Shown: positions 17,372 through 25,663 of the stretch, in pieces
Layout: each line of letters begins with the position of its first letter
Position numbering within the stretch: position 1 is the first letter of the stretch
Assembly: GCF_019396325.1 (NCBI RefSeq)
Contig: NZ_JAHKRO010000011.1
Location: forward strand, 78,888 to 142,887
Direction: 5' to 3'
Origin: Nonomuraea ceibae
Lineage (GTDB): Bacteria; Actinomycetota; Actinomycetes; Streptosporangiales; Streptosporangiaceae
Length of the DNA stretch: 64,000 nucleotides
The notes under the pieces: model-generated
What the model was told of the DNA's origin: nothing
Databases searched by the model: none
The model's input: the letters and a program-made list of their open reading frames with translations, nothing else
Position numbers and translations under genes: made by a program

Positions 17372-17770
17372 CTATTCGGAAACCAGCCGGAACGACAAAC
17401 ACACCACCGTCGTGTCGTCGTTCACCTCGTAACCCTCGGCGCGCCAATAGCGGCGGTGCGATTCCCGCCAGCCGTCGATCGACGTGTAGCCCTCGCCTTC
17501 CGAATCGGCGAATTCCCAGGAGACCTCGGCGAAGGGGACCTGGGTGACGCCGGTGACCTCGACGGTGGCGACCTGGGCGCCGGCGTCGCCGACCAGGGCC
17601 AGGCGCTCGCCGACGCGTTCCAGGGGCTCGTTCTCGGCGTGGTAGTCGAGTTCGAGCAGGCCGGCCGTGCCCTGCTTGGCGCCGGACAGGGCAAGGCCGG
17701 TCAGCCAGGTGCGCATCTCGCCGGGCGTGCCCAGCTCCAGCACCCGCAGGCCGTTCATACGTCCCCACAT
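17372..17770 (-). CDS. ASCH-domain protein
   Basis: A 132-residue ASCH-like (PUA-related beta-barrel) protein: LELGTPGEMRTWLTGLALSGAKQGTAGLLELDY, GERLALVGDAGAQVATVEVTGVTQVPFAEV, EGEGYTSIDGWRESHRRYW, and a terminal strand VVCLSFRLV. ASCH proteins are thought to bind RNA, and some are nucleotide or tRNA-modification enzymes (for example amidohydrolases acting on N4-acetylcytidine); the role here is unknown. ATG at 17770 is preferred because TACGAT ends 7 nt before it; ATG 17779 overlaps that -10 box. Any longer upstream frame runs through the next gene and is shadow. Confidence 0.78.
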   Translation of the reverse strand: MWGRMNGLRVLELGTPGEMRTWLTGLALSGAKQGTAGLLELDYHAENEPLERVGERLALVGDAGAQVATVEVTGVTQVPFAEVSWEFADSEGEGYTSIDGWRESHRRYWRAEGYEVNDDTTVVCLSFRLVSE

Positions 17771-17793
17771 GCGCGGCATCGTACGCCACGAGG

Positions 17794-18816
17794 TCAGAAC
17801 ACCGGGATGATCTCCTCGGGGTCGACGAAGTCGACGGGGACGCCTTCCAGGTCGAGCTCGGGGATGGCGGGGAAGGCGATGCCCCAGCGTTCGACGATGG
17901 CGCGGACGCGGGCCATCGCCACGCGCCAGTTCTCCGCCTGCTCGTCGTAGGACAGCAGGCCGAGGCCGGCGTCGCGGGCGTGGTCCATCAGGACGCGGTG
18001 GTTGGCCAGGAAGTACGGGGGCAGCTCCCAGAACCCCTCGGGCGGCTCCCAGAGGATCATGGACAGGAAGACGAACCCGGCGCGCAATTGGCGGGTGATG
18101 AGGACGCGGGTGTCGTCGGTGAGGCCGGGCCATTCGTTCTCCAGGATCGTCATGCAGATCTGGAGGTGACGGGATTCGTCACGCCCGATGCGCTGGAACA
18201 TCTCCTCGAACACCGGGTGCCGGGTGCCGGACGCCATTCCGCGGAACAATGTGGAGGCGGCCATCTCCCCCATCATGAAACTGGTGAACAGCACGGGCAG
18301 CGAGTATTTGCCGACGGCGCTGTTGTAGCCGTTCCAGTAGCGGCCGCCGTTGTGGTAAAGCCAGCCGATGTTGTTGTGGGCGGCCTTTTCCAGGTCGTCG
18401 GACGGGGTCCAGTCGAGGGGACCGCCGGGCCACAGTTTGGCGATGGCGCGCTGGCAGCATTCCTCATGGTTCATCTCGTCACGGGTGATCGAGAAGAAGC
18501 ATTTCCTGACCGGGTCCTCCTCGTGCTTCTCGAACGCCTGGATGGTGGCGCGGGCGAAGACCGCCGGCCCCGAGGCGTCGAAGTTCGCCAGGACCGCGAA
18601 CCAGTACATGATGCCGAGCCGCTGCTCGCGGGTGAAGTCGGCCGGGTCGAGCTCGTCCCAGGGCAGGTCGGCCGGGTTCCAGAGCATGCGCTTGGACTTC
18701 TCGTAGATGGCGGCGAGCTTCTCGGTCTCGACGCGCCATTCCATCGGGTAGATGTTCGGTTGCGGGATTTCCGGCGCGGGCCAGAAGCCGCCTTCGGGGA
18801 TCGTGAGGTCCGCCAT
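17794..18816 (-). CDS. Ferritin-like diiron oxidase-type protein
   Basis: A 340-residue helical protein with carboxylate/His diiron motifs of the ribonucleotide-reductase-R2/AurF type: E114-x2-H117 (RDEMNHEECC), E184 (MMGEMAAS), and E214-x2-H217 (GRDESRHLQI). A further Glu is expected in the first helix pair. Family members oxidise small molecules (AurF N-oxygenates p-aminobenzoate) or scavenge oxidants. Conserved blocks PMEWRVETEKLAAIYEKSKRM and FFLANHRVLMDHA-like YFLANHRVLMDHARDAGLG support a specific uncharacterised subfamily. It has no ferredoxin neighbour. It ends 23 nt before the ASCH gene start and may share a transcript with it. Confidence 0.8.
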   Translation of the reverse strand: MADLTIPEGGFWPAPEIPQPNIYPMEWRVETEKLAAIYEKSKRMLWNPADLPWDELDPADFTREQRLGIMYWFAVLANFDASGPAVFARATIQAFEKHEEDPVRKCFFSITRDEMNHEECCQRAIAKLWPGGPLDWTPSDDLEKAAHNNIGWLYHNGGRYWNGYNSAVGKYSLPVLFTSFMMGEMAASTLFRGMASGTRHPVFEEMFQRIGRDESRHLQICMTILENEWPGLTDDTRVLITRQLRAGFVFLSMILWEPPEGFWELPPYFLANHRVLMDHARDAGLGLLSYDEQAENWRVAMARVRAIVERWGIAFPAIPELDLEGVPVDFVDPEEIIPVF

Positions 18817-18858
18817 GTGACACCTCCACCCCCATCCTGCGGCCAGGCGTCACGGCTT

Positions 18859-19770
18859 TCAAGTACGGGCGCGCTGCGTGATGGCGACGCACACGAGCAC
18901 GGCCAGTGCCGCGGCCACGGTGGCGAGGCCGAACCGCTCCCCCATGAGGAACCACGCCCACACGAGCGTGAGCAGCGGCTGGGTGAGCTGGGTCTGTCCG
19001 GCTCTGGCGATGCCGCCCCTGGCGAGGCCCGCGTACCAGGGGAAGAAGCCGAGGAACATCGAGACGAGGCCGACGTAGGCGAGGCCGGCGAGGGAGGCGG
19101 GGGTGGGCGTGACGGGGGTGGTGAGGGCCAGCACGGCGGTGACGGGCGCGGTGACGGGGAGGGACAGGACGAGCGCGTACGAGATCACCTGCCAGCCGGG
19201 GGTGGTGCGGGAGAGGGTGCCGCCCTCGGTGTAGCCGACGGCGGCGGAGAGGAGCGCGCCCACCAGGAGGAGGTCGGGCCAGGCGGCGCCGGAGCCGCCC
19301 TGGGTGAGGGTGAAGACGGTGATGGCGACGGCGCCGGCGGCGCAGGCGGCCCAGAAGAGCGGGCGGGGGCGCTCGCCGGCGCGCAGGACGGCGCAGGCGG
19401 CGGTGGCGGCGGGCAGCAGGCCGATCACGACGGCGGCGTGGGCGGTGCCGGCCCCGAGGTCGAGGGCCAGGCCGCTGAGGACGGGGAAGCCGAAGACGAC
19501 GCCGAGGGAGATGAGCAGGTACGGGCGCGGGTTCGGCGGGATGAGGGGCAGGCGGGCGGCCTTGAGGCAGATGACGGCGACGACGCCGGCGATGAGGGCG
19601 CGGCCGATGGCGACGAGCCAGGGGTCGAAGCCTTCCATCGCGTAGACGGTGGCGGGGAAGGAGCCGGAGAAGGCCAGGACGCCGAGGAAGGCCAGTGCGG
19701 TGCCCCGGCGGGCGTCGGGGGCGGGGACCGCTACTGCGGTCGTGGCGATAGCGCTATCCTGTTCCTTCAT
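18859..19770 (-). CDS. EamA/DMT-family transporter
   Basis: A 303-residue integral membrane protein with about ten hydrophobic helices and two EamA repeats (ALAFLGVLAFSGSFPATVYAM ... WFLMGERFGLATVAAALAVLV). DMT permeases of this type export or import amino acids and other metabolites. The substrate is unknown, but the divergent MocR regulator hints at a pyridoxal-, amino-acid- or GABA-related compound. Its ATG (19770-19768) overlaps the MocR ATG (19769-19771) in the sequence CATG. A TATCGT box lies 5 nt before the start, so the mRNA is probably leaderless and the operator covers its first codons. Confidence 0.88.
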   Translation of the reverse strand: MKEQDSAIATTAVAVPAPDARRGTALAFLGVLAFSGSFPATVYAMEGFDPWLVAIGRALIAGVVAVICLKAARLPLIPPNPRPYLLISLGVVFGFPVLSGLALDLGAGTAHAAVVIGLLPAATAACAVLRAGERPRPLFWAACAAGAVAITVFTLTQGGSGAAWPDLLLVGALLSAAVGYTEGGTLSRTTPGWQVISYALVLSLPVTAPVTAVLALTTPVTPTPASLAGLAYVGLVSMFLGFFPWYAGLARGGIARAGQTQLTQPLLTLVWAWFLMGERFGLATVAAALAVLVCVAITQRART

Positions 19771-19794
19771 GGACAACGATAGCAGTATCGCCAC
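19742..19794. promoter_or_regulatory. Operator nested in divergent overlapping starts
   Basis: Left arm GTGGCGATAGCGCTATC (19742-19758) and right arm GATAGCAGTATCGCCAC (19778-19794) are inverted repeats with 15 of 17 matches, centred on CATG, where both genes start. The left arm contains the perfect palindrome GATAGCGCTATC. The + strand -10 TATCCT (19755-19760) and the - strand -10 TATCGT (19781-19776) lie inside the arms. Binding by the MocR protein would block both promoters. Confidence 0.72.
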
Positions 19795-21166
19795 GATCGC
19801 CGCGATCCTGCGGGAGGAGGCGGGGCGGCTGCGGCCCGGCGACCGGCTGACGCCGAGCCGGGAGATCGTGCGACGGCACGGCGTGAGCCCGGTGACGGTG
19901 TCGCGAGCGCTGGGGCAGCTCGCGGCCGAGGGCACGGTGGTGACCCGGCCGGGCAGCGGGGCGTTCGTGGCGGCCCGGCGGGAGTGGGCGCCCGACGCGG
20001 CCGACTTCTCCTGGCAGACGGTGGCGCTCGGCGACCGGGCGGTGTCCGGGGAGCCGGTGGAGGCGCTGCTGGGGGCCGCGCCGGAGGGGGTGGTGCCGCT
20101 GACCGGCGGCTACCTGCATCCGGGCATCCGGCCGGACCGCCAGCTCGCGGCCGCGGCGGCGCGGGCGGTGCGCAGGCCGGACGCGTGGGCGATGCCGCCG
20201 CTGAGCGGGCTGGCGGAGCTGCGCGGCTGGTTCGCCAAGCAGGCGGGCGGCGACGTGACGGCCGCGGACGCGCTGATCGTGAGCGGCGGGCAGGCGGCGC
20301 TCACCCACGCGCTGCGGGCGCTGGCCGCGCCGGGCACGCAGGTGCTGGTGGAGACGCCGACCTATCCGGGCGCGCTGGCGGCGGCGAAGGCGGCCGGGCT
20401 GCGGGCCACCGGCGTGCCGATCGACCGCGACGGGGTCCGGCCCGACCTGCTGGCGGAGGCGTTCGCGGTGTCGGGGGCGCGGGTGTTCCTGTGCCAGCCG
20501 ACCCTGCACAACCCGACGGGCGCGACGCTGACGGAGGAACGCCGCCGGCAGGTGCTGGAGGTGGCCAGGGCGGCCGGAGCGTTCGTGATCGAGGACGACT
20601 ACGCCCGCTACCTGACCGCGTCCGCGCCGCCGTCGCTGGTGTCGGCGGACGCGCACGGGACCGTGGTGCACATCCACTCGCTGACCAAGATCCTGTCGCC
20701 AAGCATGCGGGTGGCGGCGGTCGTCGCCCGGGGCCCCGCGGCGCACCGGCTGCGGGCCGGGCAACTCGTGGAGTCGTTCTTCGTGGCGCGGCCGTTGCAG
20801 GAGACGGCGCTGGAGTTCGTCGGCTCGCCCGCCTGGCGGCGGCATCTCGGCGCGGTGCACACCGAGATCGCGGCCCGGCGTGACGCGCTCGCCGCCGCGC
20901 TGGCCGCACGGATGCCGCAGGCGCCGCCGTTCCTGGTGCCGGGCGGCGGCATGCACCTGTGGCTGCGGCTGCCGCCGGAAACGGACGAGCACGCCCTGGT
21001 GGAGGCCGCCAAGCGCCACGGCGTGCTGGTGAGCCCGGGGCGCATGTACTACCCGGCCGAGCCGCCCGGCCCGCGCGTGCGCGTCACCCACATGGCGCCG
21101 GCGAACCTGCCGGAGCTCGCCGAGGGCGTGAGCCGGCTGGCGCGGGCCCTGCGCGCGCTCGGCTGA
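19769..21166 (+). CDS. MocR-family PLP-dependent regulator
   Basis: A 465-residue fusion of an N-terminal GntR winged helix-turn-helix (about 1-75: IAAILREEAGRLRPGDRLTPS, VSPVTVSRALGQLAAEG, RPGSGAFVA) and a fold-type I aminotransferase-like domain (about 110-460). The latter has the PLP-binding region: ALIVSGGQAAL, QPTLHNPTGATLTEERR, FVIEDDYARYL and the Schiff-base Lys in HIHSLTKILSPSMRV. MocR proteins sense PLP or a PLP-adduct rather than transaminate. The ATG at 19769 is chosen since TATCCT lies 8 nt upstream and the start overlaps that of the divergent transporter. It likely controls both genes through the nested operator. Confidence 0.92.
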   Translation: MDNDSSIATIAAILREEAGRLRPGDRLTPSREIVRRHGVSPVTVSRALGQLAAEGTVVTRPGSGAFVAARREWAPDAADFSWQTVALGDRAVSGEPVEALLGAAPEGVVPLTGGYLHPGIRPDRQLAAAAARAVRRPDAWAMPPLSGLAELRGWFAKQAGGDVTAADALIVSGGQAALTHALRALAAPGTQVLVETPTYPGALAAAKAAGLRATGVPIDRDGVRPDLLAEAFAVSGARVFLCQPTLHNPTGATLTEERRRQVLEVARAAGAFVIEDDYARYLTASAPPSLVSADAHGTVVHIHSLTKILSPSMRVAAVVARGPAAHRLRAGQLVESFFVARPLQETALEFVGSPAWRRHLGAVHTEIAARRDALAAALAARMPQAPPFLVPGGGMHLWLRLPPETDEHALVEAAKRHGVLVSPGRMYYPAEPPGPRVRVTHMAPANLPELAEGVSRLARALRALG

Positions 21167-21190
21167 TCACGCGGCGAGTAGAGTGGCCCC

Positions 21191-21712
21191 ATGCTGGTGG
21201 CGGCGGAGTTGGTGCGTGACTTCGTGAACACCTATGACGTCGAGTCCGACGCCGACGATCTGGGCACTCCCTCCGAGCTGGGCGTCTGGCTGCGCGAGCG
21301 CGCGCTGGCCGGGCCCCGTGACCGCGCCACCGACGACGACCTGGCGACCGCGATCGCGCTGCGCGAAGGGTTGCGCGCGGCGCTGCGGCGGCTGCCCGGC
21401 GCCGGCCCGCCCGAGCTGCCGCGCCTGCCGCTCACCGTGGTGATCGGCTCGCGGCCCGGCCTGGCCCCGGTGGCGGGCGGCGTGCCCGGCGCGCTGGCCA
21501 GGATCGCCGCCGCGGCGACCGACGCCTCGTGGGACCGGCTCAAGGTGTGCGCGGAGGACACCTGCCAGTGGGCGTTCATCGACGCCTCCAAGAACCGTTC
21601 CCGCTCGTGGTGTTCGATGAGGGTCTGCGGTAACCGCACCAAAACGCGCGCATACCGGGCCAGGAAGCAGGGTTCGCGTCGTCTCCAACCTTCAAACACC
21701 GATACGGTGTAA
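21191..21712 (+). CDS. CGNR zinc-finger (ABATE) protein
   Basis: A 173-residue protein with an N-terminal ABATE domain (LVRDFVNTYDVES ... LGVWLRERAL ... LREGLRAALRRL) and a C-terminal CGNR zinc finger: Cys in VCAEDTCQWAFID and in WCSMRVCGNRTK, followed by the basic tail ARKQGS. These proteins are considered stress-related transcription regulators. The start is supported by TAGAGT ending exactly 6 nt before the ATG, so it is leaderless; the promoter lies within the 24-nt gap after the MocR gene. Confidence 0.9.
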   Translation: MLVAAELVRDFVNTYDVESDADDLGTPSELGVWLRERALAGPRDRATDDDLATAIALREGLRAALRRLPGAGPPELPRLPLTVVIGSRPGLAPVAGGVPGALARIAAAATDASWDRLKVCAEDTCQWAFIDASKNRSRSWCSMRVCGNRTKTRAYRARKQGSRRLQPSNTDTV

Positions 21713-21756
21713 CTCGTGCCTCGTGGCATGAACAGCAGTCGAAGGAGCGGGCCGAG

Positions 21757-22365
21757 ATGGCAGACGTAGGCGTCCGGGCGGCCCGGCGCGAGGATGTTCT
21801 CCAAGTGGCGAATGTTCAGGTCCGCGCCTGGCGCTACGGCTACCGGGACTTCCTGCCCGAGGGTCCCCTCGAGCAGATGACCGGCCCGGCGGCCGAGAAG
21901 ATGTGGCTGCGCCAGTGGGACGAGGCGATCGTCGCCCCGCCGACCTCACGGCATCGCGTGCTGGTCGCGGTGGAGACCATCCTCGACACTGAGGGCTTCC
22001 CCGCGCTGGGCGCCGGCGGCAACGCCGCCCCGGCCACGCCGCGCGGCGGCGAGCGGGTGGTGGGCCTGGCCTCACACGCGCCGGCCGAGGACCCCGATCT
22101 CGACCCGACGGTCGTGGCCGAGATGCTGACGCTGCTGGTCGACCCCGACTTCGTCCGGCGCGGCCACGGCAGCCGCCTGCTCAACGCCACCGTCGACCAC
22201 CTGCGTGAGGACGGCTACCGCCAGATCGTCACCTGGGTGTTCGCCGACAACTACGCGGTCCTCGGCTTCCTGGAGTCGGCGGGCTGGGGCGAGGACATGG
22301 CCGAGCGGGTGCTCGACATGGGCCGCCCGATCCGCATGGTCAGGCTCACGACGGACATCAGCTGA
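21757..22365 (+). CDS. GNAT-family N-acetyltransferase
   Basis: A 202-residue GNAT acetyltransferase. The N-terminal VGVRAARREDVLQVANVQVRAWRYGYRDFLP is typical of the RimI-like group. Motif A (acetyl-CoA pyrophosphate binding) is LTLLVDPDFVRRGHGSRLL, followed by VTWVFADNYAVLGFLESAGW (motif B). An unusual loop of about 20 residues (GGNAAPATPRGGER) splits strands 3 and 4. AAGGAG lies upstream of the ATG. Its stop and the menA start share one base (TGATG), so the genes are coupled, though no functional link is evident. Confidence 0.88.
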   Translation: MADVGVRAARREDVLQVANVQVRAWRYGYRDFLPEGPLEQMTGPAAEKMWLRQWDEAIVAPPTSRHRVLVAVETILDTEGFPALGAGGNAAPATPRGGERVVGLASHAPAEDPDLDPTVVAEMLTLLVDPDFVRRGHGSRLLNATVDHLREDGYRQIVTWVFADNYAVLGFLESAGWGEDMAERVLDMGRPIRMVRLTTDIS

Positions 22366-23240
22366 TGCCCACCCCCGCACAATGGCTGGCCGGCGCGCGC
22401 CCGCGCACGCTGCCGAACGCCGTCGTCCCCGTCATGGCGGGCACCGGCGTGGCGATCGGCGAGGGCGGCTTCGTCTGGTGGCGCGCGATCCTGGCGCTGC
22501 TCGTCGCGCTGCTCCTGCAGATCGGCGTCAACTACGCCAACGACTACAGCGACGGCATCCGCGGCACGGACGACCAGCGGGTCGGGCCGATGCGCCTGGT
22601 GGGCTCGCGGGTGGCCACGCCGCCGCAGGTGCTCGCCGCCGCGCTCGGCAGCTTCGCCGCCGCGGCGGTGTTCGGGCTGGTGCTGGTGCTGGTCACGCAG
22701 GCGTGGTGGGTGCTCCTGGTGGGCGCCGCGGCCATCGCCGCGGGCTGGTTCTACACCGGGGGCAAGAGGCCGTACGGCTACCGCGCGCTGGGCGAGGTGT
22801 CGGTGTTCGTGTTCTTCGGGGTGGTGCCGGTGGTCGGCACCGCGTTCGTGCAGACCGAGCAGCTCACCTGGGCGGCGCTGGTGGCGTCGGTGCCGGTCGG
22901 GCTGCTGTCGTGCTCGATGCTCGTGGTCAACAACCTGCGTGACGTGGGCACCGACGCGGAGTCCGGCAAGCGGACGCTCGCGGTCGTGCTCGGCGCGCCG
23001 CGCACCCGTCACCTGTACGCGGCCTGCCTCGTCCTGCCGTTCGCGGTGGCGCTGGCGATGACGCCGGTCGCGCCGGCCGCCGCGCTCGCGGTGCTGGCCG
23101 CCCCGCTGGCGATCGCGCCCGTGCGCGCGGTGCTCGGCGGCGCCGCCGGCCCGGCGCTGATCACGGTGCTGCAGCAGACCGGCAAGCTCCAGCTCGCCTA
23201 CGGGCTGCTCCTCGCGATCGGCCTGGCCCTGACGCTGTAG
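22365..23240 (+). CDS. menA: 1,4-dihydroxy-2-naphthoate polyprenyltransferase
   Basis: A 291-residue UbiA-superfamily membrane enzyme of menaquinone synthesis that attaches a polyprenyl chain to 1,4-dihydroxy-2-naphthoate with loss of CO2. The two Asp-rich Mg/pyrophosphate motifs are NYANDYSDGIRGTDD and NNLRDVGTDAESGKRTL. The first helix region LAGARPRTLPNAVVPVMAG is characteristic of MenA. Hydrophobic segments fit 8-9 helices. It is translationally coupled to the GNAT gene; other men genes are not in the window. Confidence 0.94.
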   Translation: MPTPAQWLAGARPRTLPNAVVPVMAGTGVAIGEGGFVWWRAILALLVALLLQIGVNYANDYSDGIRGTDDQRVGPMRLVGSRVATPPQVLAAALGSFAAAAVFGLVLVLVTQAWWVLLVGAAAIAAGWFYTGGKRPYGYRALGEVSVFVFFGVVPVVGTAFVQTEQLTWAALVASVPVGLLSCSMLVVNNLRDVGTDAESGKRTLAVVLGAPRTRHLYAACLVLPFAVALAMTPVAPAAALAVLAAPLAIAPVRAVLGGAAGPALITVLQQTGKLQLAYGLLLAIGLALTL

Positions 23241-23282
23241 CCGTCCGGCATGATGGAGTCAGTATCCAGGGAGGGGAGCCAC

Positions 23283-23876
23283 GTGCGCCACGACAAGACC
23301 CCCGATCTGGGCGTGACCGCGGGGCCCGGCGCCGGGGTGCGGGGCGCGATCGCCGGCAACCTGCGCCGCACCCGGCTGGCGCGCGGCCACAGCGTGCGGG
23401 AGCTGGCCGACCTGACCGGGGTGAGCAAGGCGCTCATCTCGCAGATCGAGCGCGGGGTGGCCAATCCGACGATCGAGGTGCTGACCCGGCTGGCGGCGGC
23501 GCTGCGGCTGACGTTCGCCGAGCTGACCCGTACGCATCCGGCGGGGCCCGAGGTGATCCGGCGCGGTGAGGGCGAGGCGGTGATGACCGGCGACACGGCG
23601 GTGCGCAGCCTGTTCGACGCGCCGGACCGGCGGCGGTTCGAGCTGGCGGAGGGGCTGCTGCCGCCGGCGACGCGCAGCGCCAAGAGCGCTCACGGGCGCG
23701 GCTCGATGGAGCACGCGTACGTGGTGTCGGGCGAGGTGACGGTGGCGACCGACGCGTGGTCGGTGACGCTCGGCGAGGGTGACGCGCTGCGCTTCGCCGC
23801 CGAGTACGACCACGTCTACTCCACCGGCGAGCTGGCCTGCCGGGTGCTCACGCTGATCTCCTTCTCCGACGACTGA
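23283..23876 (+). CDS. XRE-family regulator with cupin domain
   Basis: A 197-residue regulator: helix-turn-helix at about 20-75 (IAGNLRRTRLARGHSVRELADLTGVSKALISQIERG), linker, then a cupin_2 beta-barrel at about 115-195 (SMEHAYVVSGEVTVATDAWSVTLGEGDALRF, DHVYSTGELACRVLTLI). This architecture usually senses a small metabolite through the cupin. GTG 23283 is chosen because GGAGGGGAG lies just upstream; ATG 23250 is an alternative. The target is unknown; the convergent oligopeptide transporter operon is not obviously controlled from here. Confidence 0.88.
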   Translation: MRHDKTPDLGVTAGPGAGVRGAIAGNLRRTRLARGHSVRELADLTGVSKALISQIERGVANPTIEVLTRLAAALRLTFAELTRTHPAGPEVIRRGEGEAVMTGDTAVRSLFDAPDRRRFELAEGLLPPATRSAKSAHGRGSMEHAYVVSGEVTVATDAWSVTLGEGDALRFAAEYDHVYSTGELACRVLTLISFSDD

Positions 23877-23916
23877 CGACTGACGACGGCTGATGGCTGA
23901 CGACTGAGCACCGGGA

Positions 23917-25662
23917 TCAGCCGGGCCAGCGGCTGGTCCCGTCGGGCACGCTGGCCAGCAGGTCGCGCGTGTAGGGGTGGGCGGGCTCGTCCAGCACCCG
24001 GTCGACGGGGCCGCTCTCGACGCACTCCCCCGCCTTCAGCACGTACAGCCGGTCGGCGAGCTGGCGGACCACGGCGAGGTCGTGGGTGATGAACAGCATG
24101 CCGGTCGACAGCCGCTCGCGCAGGCCGGCGAGCAGGCCGAGGACCTGCGCCTGGACGGAGACGTCGAGGGCGGAGACGGGCTCGTCGCAGACGAGCAGCG
24201 CGGGCTCGCCGGCCACGGCGCGGGCGATCGCGACGCGCTGGCGCTCGCCGCCGGACAGGTTGGCGGGGCGCAGGGCGGCCAGGGCGGGGTCGAGGCCGAC
24301 GAGCTCCATGAGCGCGGCCACGTCGGCGGGGCGGCCGTCGGCGACGAGCGCCTCCTTGAGCGTGGCGCCGACCGTGCGGGCGGGGTTGAGGGTCGAGTAC
24401 GGGTCCTGGAAGATCATTTGTGCCGTGCGGCGGGCCTGGCGGACGGCCTCGCGCGACATGCGGGCGTAGTCGGAGCAGTCGCGTCCGCCCAGCAGGATCG
24501 TCCCGGCGTCGGGGCGTTCGAGGCCGGTCACGCAGCGGGCCAGCGTGGTCTTGCCGGAGCCCGACTCGCCGACGACGGCGACGATCTCGCCCGGGGCGAC
24601 GGTCAGGCTCACTCCGGCCAGCGCGGGCCTGGCCGAGCCGGGGAAGGTCTTGCGCAGGCCGCGGAGGTCGAGCACCGGCTCAGAGGCGGTCCGTACGGGC
24701 GCGGCCACGCCGAGCGGGGGCGCGGGGGCGGCGGGCAGGTCGCCGGCCCGCACGCAGGCCGACAGGCGGCCGGCGTCCCCGGCAGGGCGGAGCGGCGGGA
24801 CGCTCGCGCGGCACTCGGCCAGGGCGAGAGAGCAGCGGTCGGTGAAGGCGCACTGCCCGGCGACCGCGTCGTGGGCGGGGACCGAGCCGGGGACGGCGGG
24901 GATGGCGGCCAGGCGGCGGTCGGCGGGCGGCTCGGCGGCCAGCAGCGCCCGCGTGTAGGGGTGGCGCTGCTCGCGCCGCAGGTCGGCGGCCCGGCCCACC
25001 TCCATGACGCGCCCGGCGTACATGACCACGACGCGGTCGCACATGCTGAACGCCAGCCGCAGGTCGTGCGTGATGAGCAGGAACGTCATGTCCCGCTCCC
25101 GCTGCACGCGCCGGATGAGGGCCAGCACCTCCCGCTGCGTGGTGGCGTCCAGGGCGGTGGTCGGCTCGTCGGCGAGCAGCACGCGGGGCGCGGCGGCGAG
25201 CGCGGCCGCCAGCCCGACGCGCTGGCGCATGCCGCCGGAGAGCTGGAACGGGTAGCGCCCGGCCACGTCGGCGGGCAGCCCCACCTCGGCCAGCAGCCGG
25301 GGCACCTCGGTCTTCGGGTCGGCGCCGCGCGGCAGCCCGTCGGCGATCTGCTTGCCGGCCTTGCGCAGCGGGTTGAGCAGCGTGAACGGGTCCTGCATGA
25401 GCAGGGAGACGGTGGAGCCGCGCTGCCGCCGCTGGGCGCGCGGGTCGTCGTCGACGCGCCGCCCGCCGACCTCCACCAGCCCGGACGCCGCCAGCCCGGC
25501 GGGCAGCAGGCCGAGCACGGCCCGCGCGGTGAGCGACTTGCCCGATCCGGACTCGCCCACGATCGCCACCGACTCCCCCGGCGCGACGTCGAACGACACC
25601 TCGGAGAGCAGGGTCCGGCCGGTGGCGGGCTGGCGTACCGACAATCCCTCGACGCGCAGCAT
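23917..25662 (-). CDS. Fused oligopeptide ABC ATPase (DppD-DppF type)
   Basis: A 581-residue protein with two ABC ATPase domains. Domain 1 (about 1-255) has Walker A GESGSGKS, signature LSGGMRQR and Walker B VLLADEP, followed by the oligopeptide-type C-terminal Cys region (CAFTDRCSLALAEC). Domain 2 (about 325-575) has GESGSGKT, LSGGERQR and LLVCDEP. In most bacteria these are separate proteins; the fusion supplies both nucleotide sites. It is the last gene of the dpp-like operon, one base after the DppC stop. It energises peptide uptake with the two permeases. Confidence 0.93.
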   Translation of the reverse strand: MLRVEGLSVRQPATGRTLLSEVSFDVAPGESVAIVGESGSGKSLTARAVLGLLPAGLAASGLVEVGGRRVDDDPRAQRRQRGSTVSLLMQDPFTLLNPLRKAGKQIADGLPRGADPKTEVPRLLAEVGLPADVAGRYPFQLSGGMRQRVGLAAALAAAPRVLLADEPTTALDATTQREVLALIRRVQRERDMTFLLITHDLRLAFSMCDRVVVMYAGRVMEVGRAADLRREQRHPYTRALLAAEPPADRRLAAIPAVPGSVPAHDAVAGQCAFTDRCSLALAECRASVPPLRPAGDAGRLSACVRAGDLPAAPAPPLGVAAPVRTASEPVLDLRGLRKTFPGSARPALAGVSLTVAPGEIVAVVGESGSGKTTLARCVTGLERPDAGTILLGGRDCSDYARMSREAVRQARRTAQMIFQDPYSTLNPARTVGATLKEALVADGRPADVAALMELVGLDPALAALRPANLSGGERQRVAIARAVAGEPALLVCDEPVSALDVSVQAQVLGLLAGLRERLSTGMLFITHDLAVVRQLADRLYVLKAGECVESGPVDRVLDEPAHPYTRDLLASVPDGTSRWPG

Positions 25663-25663
25663 G

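Noticed and set aside
17980..19782. 600-codon Glu/Gly-rich + strand frame
   Set aside because: Antisense to the diiron and DMT genes; low-complexity text without motifs.
23877..23916. TGACGACTGACGAC short repeats after the XRE-cupin gene
   Set aside because: Only 40 nt and a few imperfect copies; most likely slippage in a gap between convergent genes.
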